A program made the translations under genes and the position numbers. Shown here piece after piece: positions 18,429-27,301 of a stretch of 64,000 bases of DNA (positions are counted from its first letter, which is position 1; every line of letters begins with the position of its first letter). Origin of the DNA: Culturomica massiliensis (GTDB lineage Bacteria; Bacteroidota; Bacteroidia; Bacteroidales; Marinifilaceae); assembly GCF_900091655.1 (NCBI RefSeq), contig NZ_LT594621.1, positions 4,020,463-4,084,462 of the forward strand, given 5' to 3'. The notes under the pieces are model-generated. The model was not told the origin of the DNA. It searched no databases and saw only the letters and a program-made list of their open reading frames with translations.

Positions 18429-18436
18429 TAACTTTG
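18429..18436 (+). promoter_or_regulatory. Putative -7 element TAACTTTG upstream of gpmI
   Basis: This TAnnTTTG match is the best candidate in the 535-base gap 18140-18674. It would give a leader of about 230 bases. The gap otherwise holds a copy of the dispersed palindromic repeat at 18541-18636 and no credible gene. Confidence 0.3.
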
Positions 18437-18540
18437 TAAGCCTGAATTTCAGGAACGCTTGTAACTTTATAATTTGGATGAAACGAATCCGGTTGCGGAT
18501 CGGTATCTCAAATTATTTGGAATTTATATGTTTGTTTATT

Positions 18541-18636
18541 TTTAATTTACGCTTTCTGATTTACGCTTTCTCTTTTGGGCGGAGCCGGATTGTGGGGGTA
18601 ATCTGAAATCGTCAATCTGAAATCTGTAATTTTAAA
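18541..18636. repeat. Dispersed palindromic intergenic repeat, copy 1 (subtype II)
   Basis: It contains ATTTACGCTTTCTGATTTACGC on the left and AATCTGAAATCGTCAATCTG with AAATCTGTAATTTTAA on the right. The centre CTCTTTT...GGATTGTGGGGGTAATCT is shared with copies at 26530 and 57371. Confidence 0.65.
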
Positions 18637-18674
18637 AGACTTGTTTTGTGGTGGAAATATTAATGAAATAAGAT

Positions 18675-20195
18675 ATGAAAAGAGCATTATTAATGATTTT
18701 GGACGGTTGGGGCATCGGTAAGCATGATAAATCGGACGCTATTTTTTCGACCCCGACACCTTTTGTTGATGAATTAATGAAAGAATATCCTCATTCCCGT
18801 TTGTTTACGAGTGGGGAAAATGTGGGTTTGCCTGACGGACAGATGGGAAATTCGGAGGTCGGTCACCTGAATATCGGTGCCGGGCGTGTCGTTATGCAGG
18901 ATTTGGTGCGTATCAATAAGGCCTGTAAAGAGAATTCAATTTTGCAGAATCCGGAGATTGTAAAAGCTTTTACCTATGCCCGTGACAATAAGAAGCAGGT
19001 GCATTTTATGGGGTTGGTTTCAGACGGAGGGGTACACAGTTCGTTGGATCATTTGAAGAAATTGTGTGATATTTCGAAAGAATACGGCATCGAAAAGACT
19101 TTTGTGCATTGCTTTATGGATGGACGGGATACTGATCCGCGCAGCGGACTCGGATTTATCCGGGATTTAAAAGAGCATATGTCACATTCGGCCGGGCGCA
19201 TTGCTTCCGTAATCGGACGCTATTATGCCATGGACCGTGATAATCGTTGGGAACGTGTGAAGGAAGCTTATGATATGCTGGTATATGGAACCGGTTTTGA
19301 GACGCAGCATGTAGAGACTGCCATTAAAAAATCGTATGACGAAGGTATTACGGATGAGTTTATCAAGCCGATTGTGCATGTAACCAGCGATGGAAGACCT
19401 GTAGGTTTAATTCAACCCGGAGATATGGTAATATTCTTTAATTATCGCAATGACCGGGCCAAAGAATTGACTATTGCTTTGACGCAAAGGGATATTCCGG
19501 AATATCAGATGAGGACAATGCCGTTGTATTACTGTTGCATGACTCCTTATGATGCGACTTTCCAGGGACTTCATATTTTGTTTGATAAAGAGAATGTGGA
19601 GAATACTCTTGGAGAGGTGATCAGTAAAGCGGGTTTGAAACAATTGCGTATTGCGGAGACAGAAAAATACGCTCATGTGACATTCTTTTTCAATGGTGGA
19701 CGTGAAGCCCAATTTGAAGGCGAAAGCCGGATATTGGTACCTTCGCCTAAGGTTGCAACTTATGATTTATTACCCGAAATGTCTGCTCCGGAGGTTGCCG
19801 ATAAATTGGTGGAGCAATTGAATCTGAAATCTGCTGATTTTGTGTGTCTGAATTTTGCTAACGGAGATATGGTCGGACATACCGGTATATATGAAGCTAT
19901 ACAAAAGGCGGTGGAAACGGTTGATGCTTGTGTGAAAAAAGTGGTGACTGCCGCTAAGGCTAACGGTTATGACGTATTGATTATTGCGGATCACGGTAAT
20001 GCTGATAATGCTGTGAATCCGGATGGAACTCCGAATACGGCTCATTCTTTGAATCCGGTTCCCTGTATTTGGGTCACCGATCAGAAAGACGGCGCATTGC
20101 GTGAAGGAGTTTTGGCGGATGTGGCTCCGACCATATTGCAAATTATGGGCGTTGCACAGCCTGCCGATATGACGGGGAAAAGCCTGATTAAATAA
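18675..20195 (+). CDS. gpmI: 2,3-bisphosphoglycerate-independent phosphoglycerate mutase
   Basis: A 506-residue cytoplasmic glycolytic enzyme interconverting 3- and 2-phosphoglycerate, dependent on two metal ions (usually manganese). It has the alkaline-phosphatase-like catalytic domain split around a phosphotransferase domain. The N-terminal metal motif is LDGWGIG (D10), and the nucleophile Ser60 lies in GQMGNSEVGHLNIGAGR. HCFMDGRDTDP and FFNYRNDRAKELT bind substrate, and late metal ligands are in NFANGDMVGHTG and IADHGNADN. Length is normal. It lies after a repeat-bearing intergenic region and is probably monocistronic. Confidence 0.96.
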   Translation: MKRALLMILDGWGIGKHDKSDAIFSTPTPFVDELMKEYPHSRLFTSGENVGLPDGQMGNSEVGHLNIGAGRVVMQDLVRINKACKENSILQNPEIVKAFTYARDNKKQVHFMGLVSDGGVHSSLDHLKKLCDISKEYGIEKTFVHCFMDGRDTDPRSGLGFIRDLKEHMSHSAGRIASVIGRYYAMDRDNRWERVKEAYDMLVYGTGFETQHVETAIKKSYDEGITDEFIKPIVHVTSDGRPVGLIQPGDMVIFFNYRNDRAKELTIALTQRDIPEYQMRTMPLYYCCMTPYDATFQGLHILFDKENVENTLGEVISKAGLKQLRIAETEKYAHVTFFFNGGREAQFEGESRILVPSPKVATYDLLPEMSAPEVADKLVEQLNLKSADFVCLNFANGDMVGHTGIYEAIQKAVETVDACVKKVVTAAKANGYDVLIIADHGNADNAVNPDGTPNTAHSLNPVPCIWVTDQKDGALREGVLADVAPTILQIMGVAQPADMTGKSLIK

Positions 20196-20220
20196 GCGTT
20201 TTTCGATTTTTGATTTCCGA

Positions 20221-20320
20221 TTTTAGATTGAAATAAAAACGTTCGTAAAGCCGGATAGAAAGATAGGAACAAACTTTTAAGATACAAGGCAGAGGGAAAG
20301 ACAATTTTTGATTGACGATT
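20221..20320. repeat. Left member of a degenerate direct-repeat pair flanking the DUF3109 gene
   Basis: The core AAACGTTCGTAAAG followed by GATA..AAG..GGxACAAA..TTTTAA reappears in the same order and orientation at 20964-21063. Both members run into ATTTTTGATT-type sequence of the dispersed repeat family. Confidence 0.6.
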
Positions 20321-20377
20321 AAAAATGAATCGTTTTTCCGAATAATTTGTAATTGGAATGTTCTGTAATTTGAGATT

Positions 20378-20965
20378 ATGCTTCAGATTGGAGAGGTTAT
20401 TGTGAGTTTCGATATACTCGAGAAAAAATTCTGTTGTGACCTGGCGGCTTGCAAAGGGGCTTGTTGTGTGGAGGGAGATGCCGGTGCGCCTTTGGAGAGC
20501 GGAGAAACCGAACGGATTGAGGAAAATTATGAGGCCGTTCGTGCTTATATGAAGCCGGAGGGAGTGGAAGCCGTTTTACAACAGGGATTTTCTGTGCTTG
20601 ATCGGGAAGGTGACCGGGTGACGCCTCTGATTGACGGTCGGGAGTGTGCCTATGCAATTGAAGAAAACGGGTGTTGCTGGTGTGCAATCGAGAAAGCCTG
20701 GAGTGAAGGGAGAAGCACTTTCCGCAAACCCATATCCTGTCATCTGTATCCGATTCGTGTAGCCAGGTATGCCGGTTTTGAGGCCTTGAACTATCACAAA
20801 TGGAAAATATGTACGGCAGCCCGGGTAAAGGGATATCAGGAAGGTATTCCGCTCTATCGTTTTCTGAAAGAGCCGTTGATCGTCCGCTATGGGGAAGAAT
20901 GGTATGAGCAATTGGAATATGCTGCTAAAGAATATGAAGCCGGACGGCTGGTGGAGAGATCTTAG
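20378..20965 (+). CDS. DUF3109-family cysteine-rich protein
   Basis: A 195-residue cytoplasmic protein. Its N-terminal cysteine cluster (FCCDLAACKGACCVEGDAGA) and later cysteines (CAYAIEENGCCWCAIEKA, SCHLYPIRV, WKICTAA) define DUF3109, related to the YkgJ-type zinc/iron-sulfur binding fold. The pattern suggests a metal or iron-sulfur cluster, but no activity is established. Some members are described loosely as DUF3109 YkgJ-like proteins. The gene is flanked on both sides by copies of the same degenerate repeat and precedes tRNA-His. Confidence 0.88.
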   Translation: MLQIGEVIVSFDILEKKFCCDLAACKGACCVEGDAGAPLESGETERIEENYEAVRAYMKPEGVEAVLQQGFSVLDREGDRVTPLIDGRECAYAIEENGCCWCAIEKAWSEGRSTFRKPISCHLYPIRVARYAGFEALNYHKWKICTAARVKGYQEGIPLYRFLKEPLIVRYGEEWYEQLEYAAKEYEAGRLVERS

Positions 20966-21063
20966 ATTTTAAATCGGGATAAAAAACGTTCGTAAAGTCA
21001 GATAATAAGGTGGGATACAAATTTTTAAAATGCAGGGTTGAAGAGAACTTTTGACTTACGATT
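20964..21063. repeat. Right member of the direct-repeat pair flanking the DUF3109 gene
   Basis: It shares AAACGTTCGTAAAG and the following spaced positions with 20221-20320, in the same orientation. It runs into ACTTACGATTTTTGATTTAC. Confidence 0.6.
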
Positions 21064-21117
21064 TTTGATTTACGCTTGAAATACAAAGTTGGTGAATTAA
21101 AATAATTCTTCTGAAAA

Positions 21118-21148
21118 TTTGCAGAAAAGGAAATAGTCACTATCTTTG
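21118..21148 (+). promoter_or_regulatory. Promoter of tRNA-His
   Basis: A textbook Bacteroidota promoter: -33 TTTG (21118-21121), 19-base spacer, -7 TATCTTTG (21141-21148), 17 bases before the tRNA. Confidence 0.85.
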
Positions 21149-21165
21149 CAGCGCAAAAGCAAAAC

Positions 21166-21240
21166 GGTGGATGTAGCTCAGTCGGTTAGAGCGTCGGATT
21201 GTGGTTCCGAAGGTCGTCGGTTCGAGCCCGATCTTCCACC
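21166..21240 (+). tRNA. tRNA-His (anticodon GTG)
   Basis: The cloverleaf is complete: D-arm GCTC...GAGC, anticodon arm TCGGA-TTGTGGT-TCCGA with anticodon GTG, and T-loop TTCGAGC. The extra 5' G (position -1) that marks tRNA-His pairs with C73 at the 3' end. The acceptor stem GTGGATG/CTTCCAC has one T-T mismatch at the sixth pair. CCA is not encoded. A terminator hairpin follows within four bases. Confidence 0.95.
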
Positions 21241-21243
21241 CGC

Positions 21244-21272
21244 AAAGCAGTTGAGAAATCAACTGCTTTTTT
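21244..21272 (+). terminator. Terminator of tRNA-His
   Basis: An 11-bp perfect stem (AAAGCAGTTGA at 21244-21254, TCAACTGCTTT at 21259-21269) with loop GAAA, ending in a T-run. Confidence 0.9.
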
Positions 21273-21276
21273 ATAT

Positions 21277-21313
21277 AAAAACAGTCAGCATATCGATAAT
21301 GCTGACTGTTTTT
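21277..21313. terminator. Terminator of the convergent sugar-transporter operon
   Basis: A 15-bp perfect inverted repeat (21277-21291 and 21299-21313, containing CAGTCAGCAT / ATGCTGACTG) directly abuts the stop codon of the transporter gene. A and T flanks allow function on both strands. Confidence 0.85.
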
Positions 21314-22699
21314 TTATCCTTTTCTTTGTTCGGTTAATTGTTGTTCGATGTGTTCCAGTTTGTCTTCATTCAGCGGATAAAAGAAGATAAAGCCGACCGA
21401 TAAGAGGGTACCTACAGCCGGCAGTATGCTTAACATGAGTCGTAAGCCTGTGAGAACTTCCGGACTTTGTTCGACGTTGGCCTGGAAGCCGAATGCGGCC
21501 AAAAGCCACCCGGTCACAGCACCGCCTAATGTCCACCCGAATTTTTGAGACATGGAGGAAGACGAAAAGATAAGGCCGGTGGCCCGTCTGCCGGTGCGTA
21601 ATTCTGAATAATCAGCGATATCGGCGTACATACTCCACAAAAGAGGAAAAATACTGCCGGCACACATACTGATCAGGATTTGTAAGGTCATGATCAGGAT
21701 GATATCTCCTTTACCGACGAAATAAAATACGATACTGAATACGGTTGCCAATACCATGGCGTATAAATAGGTATTCTTTTTACCGATACGGTTAGAAATC
21801 GGAGTGACCAGCAATATGCCCAGAATGTTGGCTGCCTGACCCAATACGAAATAGAGGGTCGTTAACGATAACTGCCCCACTGTCGTGGTGGTATCCGAGC
21901 TGACATAGTATTTGAAATAATAGATTGCTCCTCCATCGCGGATGGAATTAAAGATTAAAGCACAGATGCCGGAGGCAAGCAATATCCACCAGGGTTTGTT
22001 GTGAAGTAAATCTTTAAAATCTTCTTTGAGGCTGTTTTTCTCTTCCCGGATGGGTTTTACCCTTTCCCGGGTCCATGAAAAGGTACACAAGAAAAAAAGT
22101 ATCGCAATAACGGCGAATATACATACTGCGGCTGTCCAGCCGGATCGGATGTCGGGCAGAGAGGAGCTGTGGTGGCTGAAATAGCCGACTAAGGGTTCGA
22201 TCAGGAGAAGAGCCAGAATGCTTCCGCCAAAGGCAAAGATCATCCGGTAGGAAGACAATTCTGTTCTGGTTTTGGGATCATTTGAAATAACTCCCAGTAA
22301 TGAAGCATAAGGAACATTAATCAGGGAATAAATCATCATCATTGCCCCATAGGTGACGTAAGCATAAATTATTTTTCCCGTGGAACTGAAATCCGGCGTA
22401 AAAAAAGTCAGGATTCCAAGTACTCCGAAAGGAATAGCGGTCCATAAAATATAGGGACGGAATTTTCCGAATCGGCTTTTGGTACGGTCGGCCATGATAC
22501 CGACCAAAGGATCAATAAGGGAATCCCAGATACGTGTGATCAGAAACATGGTGCCGACGACTGCTGCATTTAAGCCGAATATATCGGTATAAAAGAACAG
22601 CAGATACATGCCGAACAGTTTCCAGAACATGGAAGAGGCTGCATCGCCTAAACCATATCCTACTTTTTCCCGAAATGAGACTGTCGTGTTGTTGTACAT
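21314..22699 (-). CDS. GPH-family (MFS) glycoside/sugar cation symporter
   Basis: A 461-residue inner-membrane transporter with 12 predicted helices. It starts with the GPH-family pattern EKVGYGLGDAASSMFW and has the loop DRTKSRFGKFRPYIL; the C-terminal half includes ADYSELRTGRRATGL. GPH proteins import glycosides or hexuronides with a cation. The start at 22699 (MYNNTTVSF) is preferred: a longer open frame to 22864 would overlap the esterase gene and adds no family-like sequence. It is eight bases downstream of the esterase and last in the catabolic operon. The likely cargo is a mannoside or manno-oligosaccharide, inferred from neighbours. Confidence 0.88.
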   Translation of the reverse strand: MYNNTTVSFREKVGYGLGDAASSMFWKLFGMYLLFFYTDIFGLNAAVVGTMFLITRIWDSLIDPLVGIMADRTKSRFGKFRPYILWTAIPFGVLGILTFFTPDFSSTGKIIYAYVTYGAMMMIYSLINVPYASLLGVISNDPKTRTELSSYRMIFAFGGSILALLLIEPLVGYFSHHSSSLPDIRSGWTAAVCIFAVIAILFFLCTFSWTRERVKPIREEKNSLKEDFKDLLHNKPWWILLASGICALIFNSIRDGGAIYYFKYYVSSDTTTTVGQLSLTTLYFVLGQAANILGILLVTPISNRIGKKNTYLYAMVLATVFSIVFYFVGKGDIILIMTLQILISMCAGSIFPLLWSMYADIADYSELRTGRRATGLIFSSSSMSQKFGWTLGGAVTGWLLAAFGFQANVEQSPEVLTGLRLMLSILPAVGTLLSVGFIFFYPLNEDKLEHIEQQLTEQRKG

Positions 22700-22707
22700 A
22701 TTTGTGT

Positions 22708-24144
22708 TTATTTGAAATCGTTCCAACGATCGGTTCGGAATGGATAGGCCGGTAAGCCCATCGTATTGTATAAGTTTACTTGTATGACGTTTCTGAAACC
22801 ATAGCGTACAGCTTGGGGAGCCGGGACTTTGGAAGAAAAAACTTTTACTTCGTAAGCACCGCATATACTGGCTTCGGCCGGATAAAAGATACGGTCTGCT
22901 CCGGCGACTTCGAATCCGCGAATGGATTGTGCCAGAGGGGTGAGTTCCGACTCTGACCGGAACCGGACATAAACCGTATTTTTTTCAAATCTGGCCGTAT
23001 CGAACATGGGACCACAGGCATCGTGCCCCCCTATTCCATAAGTACGAGCCAGGGCTAACAGGGCCAGGCGCTGTCCGACCAGGTCTTTCCGGGGAGGATG
23101 AATTATACAGGAGTCGCCGATATCGGAGGTTCCCACCATACCGGAATACGGAATTAATTGCAGGGCTTGCAATTGGGCTTCTACGACCAAGGGACATAAG
23201 ATCGGATTCGTATGATTTTCGAATTGATGTTCCGGAATGTCGTAATCGAAGGGTGCAATTTGAACGTAGTAAAAAGGCATCCGGTCGTTTCCCCACAATT
23301 GTCTCCAGCTCGATACCATTTCGGCCATGTTAGCGGCGTATTTGTCGTGATGTCCTTTATTGGATTCGCCTTGATACCAGATAAAACCTTTGGCTGTAAA
23401 GCGGGTGATCGGAGCGATCATACCGTTGTAAAGTACGGAGGTTTTATCGAAATAAACGGCTGTCGAATCCGTTGCCAGTATATTTTTATCGATTTTTAGG
23501 GCAGAGCTCCGGGGCATCCAGGTCTCAATCCGGGTCCCTCCCCAGTCGCTTTCAATCATACCGATAGGGATATCCAGTACATCCGACAGATTTTTGGCAA
23601 AGAAATAACCGACGGCACTGAAATCTGCCGCACTGGACATGGAAGAGGTTTGCCATTGACCTTTACAATCTGTTTGCGGGACATCGCTGGGCGTGCGCTC
23701 GACGGTGAATAAACGCAGCTTTGGGTAACGGCAAGCCTCTAATATGGTTTCCGTCGAACGATATACCGGTTGAGCCGGAAAACCTTTTAACGGCATTTGC
23801 ATATTAGATTGTCCGGAGCATACCCATACGTCCCCGAGTAAAATATTATCCAGGCGTAGGCGGTCGCCGTCGTCGAAAATGATGTGGTAAGGACCTCCGG
23901 CTACGGTGGTCCGGACCTCGGCATGCCAATCGCCCTCGGTATTTGCTTTTACCGTGTAAACTGCGTTATTCCACGAAGTTGTGATCCTGACCTTTCGGCC
24001 AGGATCAGTTGACCCCCATAGATTGATAATCGTGTTCTGCTGTAGAACCATATGGTTCCCCAATATATTGGGAAGTTTAACTTTCGCCGATGTTTCTATG
24101 CATCCTAAGGCAAATGCGAATATCAGGAATAATATTATTTTCAT
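22708..24144 (-). CDS. Sialate O-acetylesterase-like SGNH esterase
   Basis: A 478-residue exported esterase (signal peptide to about residue 20, ETSA). The SGNH catalytic blocks are CSGQSNMQMPL (nucleophile Ser113 in GQSN), the GGTRIETWMPRS oxyanion region, and IWYQGESNKGHHDKY. The closing His block is probably around DIGDSCIIHPPRKDLVGQRL. The family removes O-acetyl groups from sialic acid or other glycans. In polysaccharide utilisation loci such esterases often deacetylate hemicellulose, so acetylated mannan is a plausible substrate here. It lies 11 bases after the beta-mannosidase gene in the same operon. Confidence 0.88.
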   Translation of the reverse strand: MKIILFLIFAFALGCIETSAKVKLPNILGNHMVLQQNTIINLWGSTDPGRKVRITTSWNNAVYTVKANTEGDWHAEVRTTVAGGPYHIIFDDGDRLRLDNILLGDVWVCSGQSNMQMPLKGFPAQPVYRSTETILEACRYPKLRLFTVERTPSDVPQTDCKGQWQTSSMSSAADFSAVGYFFAKNLSDVLDIPIGMIESDWGGTRIETWMPRSSALKIDKNILATDSTAVYFDKTSVLYNGMIAPITRFTAKGFIWYQGESNKGHHDKYAANMAEMVSSWRQLWGNDRMPFYYVQIAPFDYDIPEHQFENHTNPILCPLVVEAQLQALQLIPYSGMVGTSDIGDSCIIHPPRKDLVGQRLALLALARTYGIGGHDACGPMFDTARFEKNTVYVRFRSESELTPLAQSIRGFEVAGADRIFYPAEASICGAYEVKVFSSKVPAPQAVRYGFRNVIQVNLYNTMGLPAYPFRTDRWNDFK

Positions 24145-24155
24145 CGTGGTTTTAA

Positions 24156-26384
24156 TTAATCGGTAACGTTCATCATAGCTGTACCGCCTTTCTTTTTCTT
24201 ATGGGCTCTGTACAGCAAGGTGTATTCCGAGTTGTATTCCGGATAATTTTCGACTTCCAGGATGAGTTTGAAACGGTCGCCTGACATATGCGGAAGTTTA
24301 TACCGGGCTGTCGGTCCGGCTAAATTCGTGTTGTTTTTAATGAGTCCGGTATGCCATTTCAGGATGACGATGCGTTCGTTACCGGTGTCCAGGTGCACGA
24401 TGACCTTCCGGTCGTCCATATCTTCGAATTTATCGTTCAGCATCCAAATCTCAGCAAAGAAGCACTCTTCTTCCTGCCATACCAGTTTACTTAGCCGGGC
24501 GCTACTGCAAACCGGACGGCAGGATTGTCCTACCGCATAATAGGCCGGTTTGGGGACGGCAGGATAAACAAGCAGGGAGTTGTTGGCTGCGGATGGCCAA
24601 GGCTCGTTGTAACACCAGTTGAGAGCCATTGCACAATAGGGCTTTTGACGGCGTGCTTCTTCGAAGATGGCTTTATAACCTTCGCATTGAAGCAATTGAC
24701 TTTGTTCGATCAATTCGTCCAGGGATTTCGGTTTTCCGAAATATTTTTCCAGGATGTCCTCGCATAGCCAGGTTTGTCCGTGCCAGGCTCCGTATGCGTG
24801 ATGTTCTTCCCAGGCACTGTTGGGACGTGGTGGCCATAACTCGTCGGCCGGAATAATTTCTTCCAGTACCTGGCGTGATGAGATTCCCGGTATGCCGAAT
24901 TCCGTATAAGCTGTGTTATGACTTTGGTTCATAGTTTGGAATACTTCTTTTCCTTCATCGTAGAAGACATAATGCCCGTGAGCCATTCCCATTACCGGGG
25001 AGGTCGGATTAAACGGCACCAATGGATCGTATTCCAAACACAAACTGTTCAATAACCGGAGTGGAAGAGACTGGTCCGTCATGCCTGACCAATTGTTGAA
25101 AAGTTCGTTTCCTCCGCACCATAAGCAGATGGAAGCATGTTTGCGAAGTCGCTTCAGTATGGACGTCGCTTCCTGTTTCAAAACACTTAAATAGTGCGGG
25201 TCATCGGGGTAATTGTTGCAGGCCAGCGGAAATTCCTGCCATACCATGATTCCTTTTTCGTCACACAATTCATAAAAAGCTTCTTTGTTGATAATACCTC
25301 CGCCCCATATCCGGAAGATATTGAAGTTGGCTTCCACCGCTTTATCGATGAGGTGGGCGTAACGTTCCATCGTGATTGTTCCCGGAAATATTTCCGGATT
25401 AACCCAGTTGGAACCTTTCGCGAAGATTCGTCGCCCGTTGATTTCGAATTGAGCGGGGGATACACTCCGGCTTTTGGGAAATTCTTTCGGTTCGCTCCAA
25501 CTGCCTTCATTCATGACTAATTGAATACGCCGGAATCCGATTTTCTGTGTAATTCGTTGTTGTAGCTTGCCTTCCGGACCGATAAGTTCGAAAACGGATT
25601 GATATAAATAAGGTTCTCCGTGATCGTGCGGCCACCATAATGCCGGATTTTCCAATGTCATTTCGGGCAAAGACAGGGTCGGTGTTAATTTACCTGCCGA
25701 TTCCAGGCAAGTTTGTTCATTTTGATCTACCAGATGCCATTTGTAAAAATAACCGGTTACATTTTTCCCTTCGATCTCGGGGGTGATATATACTTTTGTC
25801 AGGTCTTCCGAAAGCCGGTAGTTCAGGTTTATATCGCGAACATAGTTACAAGGCCTTATTTCCAGATACGTGTCGTCCCAGATGCCCAGCGGTATGAGGC
25901 GCGGGTGCCAGTCCCACAGGTAGCTGACAGCCGGTTTTACAACATGGGAGGCCTGTGTCCGGTCTGCAGGAGCCCGGTGTTTTTTAGGGGCTGGAAAAAC
26001 GATGATTTTTAATTCGTTATCCGGTTCCAGATAGGGGGTCAGGTCAATATCCGTGGGCGAGAACATACCTTCCTGAGCATGAATTAAATAATCATTCAGG
26101 TAAATCTCAAACTGGTAATCGATGCCTTTGGATATAAAATAAAGTTTTTCTCCGGTAGATAAAGCCGGTTTTGCGAATTCGGTTTTATAGGTATAATACA
26201 GGTCTTCTGTCCAATTCAGTTTTTTGTAGTTGTCTGCGAAATAAAGCGCCGGGTAATTTTCAGCCCGGGCAATATCCAGTTGAACGGCACCTGGCACTGT
26301 AGCCGGAATGTATTTATCCGGCGTTCCGTCCTTTTGCTCCATATACCCAACGGTCCAGGTGAGCGATATCATTTTCTCCATCAC
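24156..26384 (-). CDS. GH2 beta-mannosidase
   Basis: A 742-residue glycoside hydrolase family 2 enzyme of the beta-mannosidase branch. It has an N-terminal sugar-binding sandwich (residues about 20-180), an immunoglobulin-like domain, and a TIM barrel from about residue 310. The acid/base Glu427 is in LWCGGNELFNNW, the nucleophile is probably Glu495 in TAYTEFGIPG, and RIWGGGIINKEAFYELCDE is another hallmark. It has no signal peptide and so should act in the cytoplasm on imported beta-mannosides, removing terminal mannose. The start could be either of two close ATGs. Length is slightly shorter than many homologues (often above 800), mainly at the C-terminus. Confidence 0.92.
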   Translation of the reverse strand: MMEKMISLTWTVGYMEQKDGTPDKYIPATVPGAVQLDIARAENYPALYFADNYKKLNWTEDLYYTYKTEFAKPALSTGEKLYFISKGIDYQFEIYLNDYLIHAQEGMFSPTDIDLTPYLEPDNELKIIVFPAPKKHRAPADRTQASHVVKPAVSYLWDWHPRLIPLGIWDDTYLEIRPCNYVRDINLNYRLSEDLTKVYITPEIEGKNVTGYFYKWHLVDQNEQTCLESAGKLTPTLSLPEMTLENPALWWPHDHGEPYLYQSVFELIGPEGKLQQRITQKIGFRRIQLVMNEGSWSEPKEFPKSRSVSPAQFEINGRRIFAKGSNWVNPEIFPGTITMERYAHLIDKAVEANFNIFRIWGGGIINKEAFYELCDEKGIMVWQEFPLACNNYPDDPHYLSVLKQEATSILKRLRKHASICLWCGGNELFNNWSGMTDQSLPLRLLNSLCLEYDPLVPFNPTSPVMGMAHGHYVFYDEGKEVFQTMNQSHNTAYTEFGIPGISSRQVLEEIIPADELWPPRPNSAWEEHHAYGAWHGQTWLCEDILEKYFGKPKSLDELIEQSQLLQCEGYKAIFEEARRQKPYCAMALNWCYNEPWPSAANNSLLVYPAVPKPAYYAVGQSCRPVCSSARLSKLVWQEEECFFAEIWMLNDKFEDMDDRKVIVHLDTGNERIVILKWHTGLIKNNTNLAGPTARYKLPHMSGDRFKLILEVENYPEYNSEYTLLYRAHKKKKGGTAMMNVTD

Positions 26385-26529
26385 ATTCAGTTTTTTACAT
26401 TGATTATTTTTGACCTGCGATTTAAATTCAATTATTCCGGGTTACAGGTGCATGTTTCAGTTTAAAGTCAGAATCGCTCTGTAACTGTTTGTGTATTTAA
26501 ATCAAAATCTGTCATTAATAGGTCATTTA

Positions 26530-26624
26530 TTTTTGATTTACGCTTTTCGATTTACGCTTTCTCTTTTCTTGTAGCGAAGGATTGGGGTATAATCTAAAAT
26601 CGTCAATCTAAAATCTGCAATTAA
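26530..26624. repeat. Dispersed palindromic intergenic repeat, copy 2 (subtype II)
   Basis: It lies between the beta-mannosidase start and the isomerase stop. It contains TTTTGATTTACGC on the left and AATCTAAAATCGTCAATCTA with AAATCTGCAATTAAAA on the right. The centre CTCTTTTCTTG...GGATTGGGGTATAATCT matches copy 1. Confidence 0.65.
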
Positions 26625-26629
26625 AACGT

Positions 26630-27301
26630 TCAATTATTCTTTTCCGGATATTCCGTACACAACAGATATTCAGCCGGACAATCCTCTTCGATGGCCGGGA
26701 AGCGGCCTATGGGCTCAAAAAAACGGTTGTCATTGGCGTCGTCGTTGACGGTAGATACTTCGCCTACCATACAGTCGCCGCCTTCGGCCCAGAATGTATG
26801 ATACATATAAGGTTCGAAGCAAATACTCTGGCCATTTTCCAGACAAACCGTTCCACCGCCCGGAACCCTTGTTTTTACTCCGTCGATTTTGACAATGCAG
26901 TCTTCATTTGTCCTTTCTTCCTGAAGGTCGGCTTTCCATAAACGGATGCAGAGTTTTCCGCCGCCTCTGTTGATGATATCTTCCATTTTTTTCCAATGGA
27001 AATGGATAGGTGTGATTTGTTTTTCCCGGACCAGCATGATTTTCTCACAGTAGGGTTTGTTGTCGTATTTGAGATTACCGTTCCGGATGGTCACCAGGGT
27101 AAGGCCTTCTTCCGCAAAACGACCTTTGCCGAAATCAGTAATGTCCCATCCCAGGTTGTTTTGACGGATTTCATCACATTCTTCACCTTTACTTTGCCAT
27201 TCTGCCGTGGACCAGCGTGCCCATACGGGTAAATAGAAATGATTGGATTCGAAAAATTGAATGGCTTCACGGATATATCGGTTTATTTCACTTCTTTTCA
27301 T
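26630..27301 (-). CDS. D-lyxose (D-mannose) isomerase
   Basis: A 223-residue cupin enzyme of the D-lyxose ketol-isomerase family. It is recognised by the start KRSEINRYIREAIQFFESN, the PVWARWSTAEW segment, and metal-binding residues in ITPIHFHWKKMEDIINRGGG plus the late FEPYMYHTFWAEGG block. Members interconvert D-lyxose/D-xylulose and D-mannose/D-fructose with a manganese-like metal. Beside beta- and alpha-mannosidases the mannose-to-fructose reaction is the likelier role; this is inference. Its start overlaps the end of the PfkB kinase gene by 14 bases, so the two are translationally coupled. Confidence 0.88.
   Translation of the reverse strand: MKRSEINRYIREAIQFFESNHFYLPVWARWSTAEWQSKGEECDEIRQNNLGWDITDFGKGRFAEEGLTLVTIRNGNLKYDNKPYCEKIMLVREKQITPIHFHWKKMEDIINRGGGKLCIRLWKADLQEERTNEDCIVKIDGVKTRVPGGGTVCLENGQSICFEPYMYHTFWAEGGDCMVGEVSTVNDDANDNRFFEPIGRFPAIEEDCPAEYLLCTEYPEKNN

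Noticed and set aside
18364..18606. 80-residue open frame upstream of gpmI
   Set aside because: No signal peptide, domain or family-like pattern; its end runs into the dispersed palindromic repeat. Probably chance.
22700..22864. N-terminal extension of the GPH transporter
   Set aside because: It overlaps the end of the esterase gene in another frame and carries no transporter-like sequence; the family begins at MYNNTTVSF.
24629..25520. Open frames on the plus strand within the beta-mannosidase gene
   Set aside because: Reverse-strand shadows of the GH2 coding sequence without domain-like sequence.
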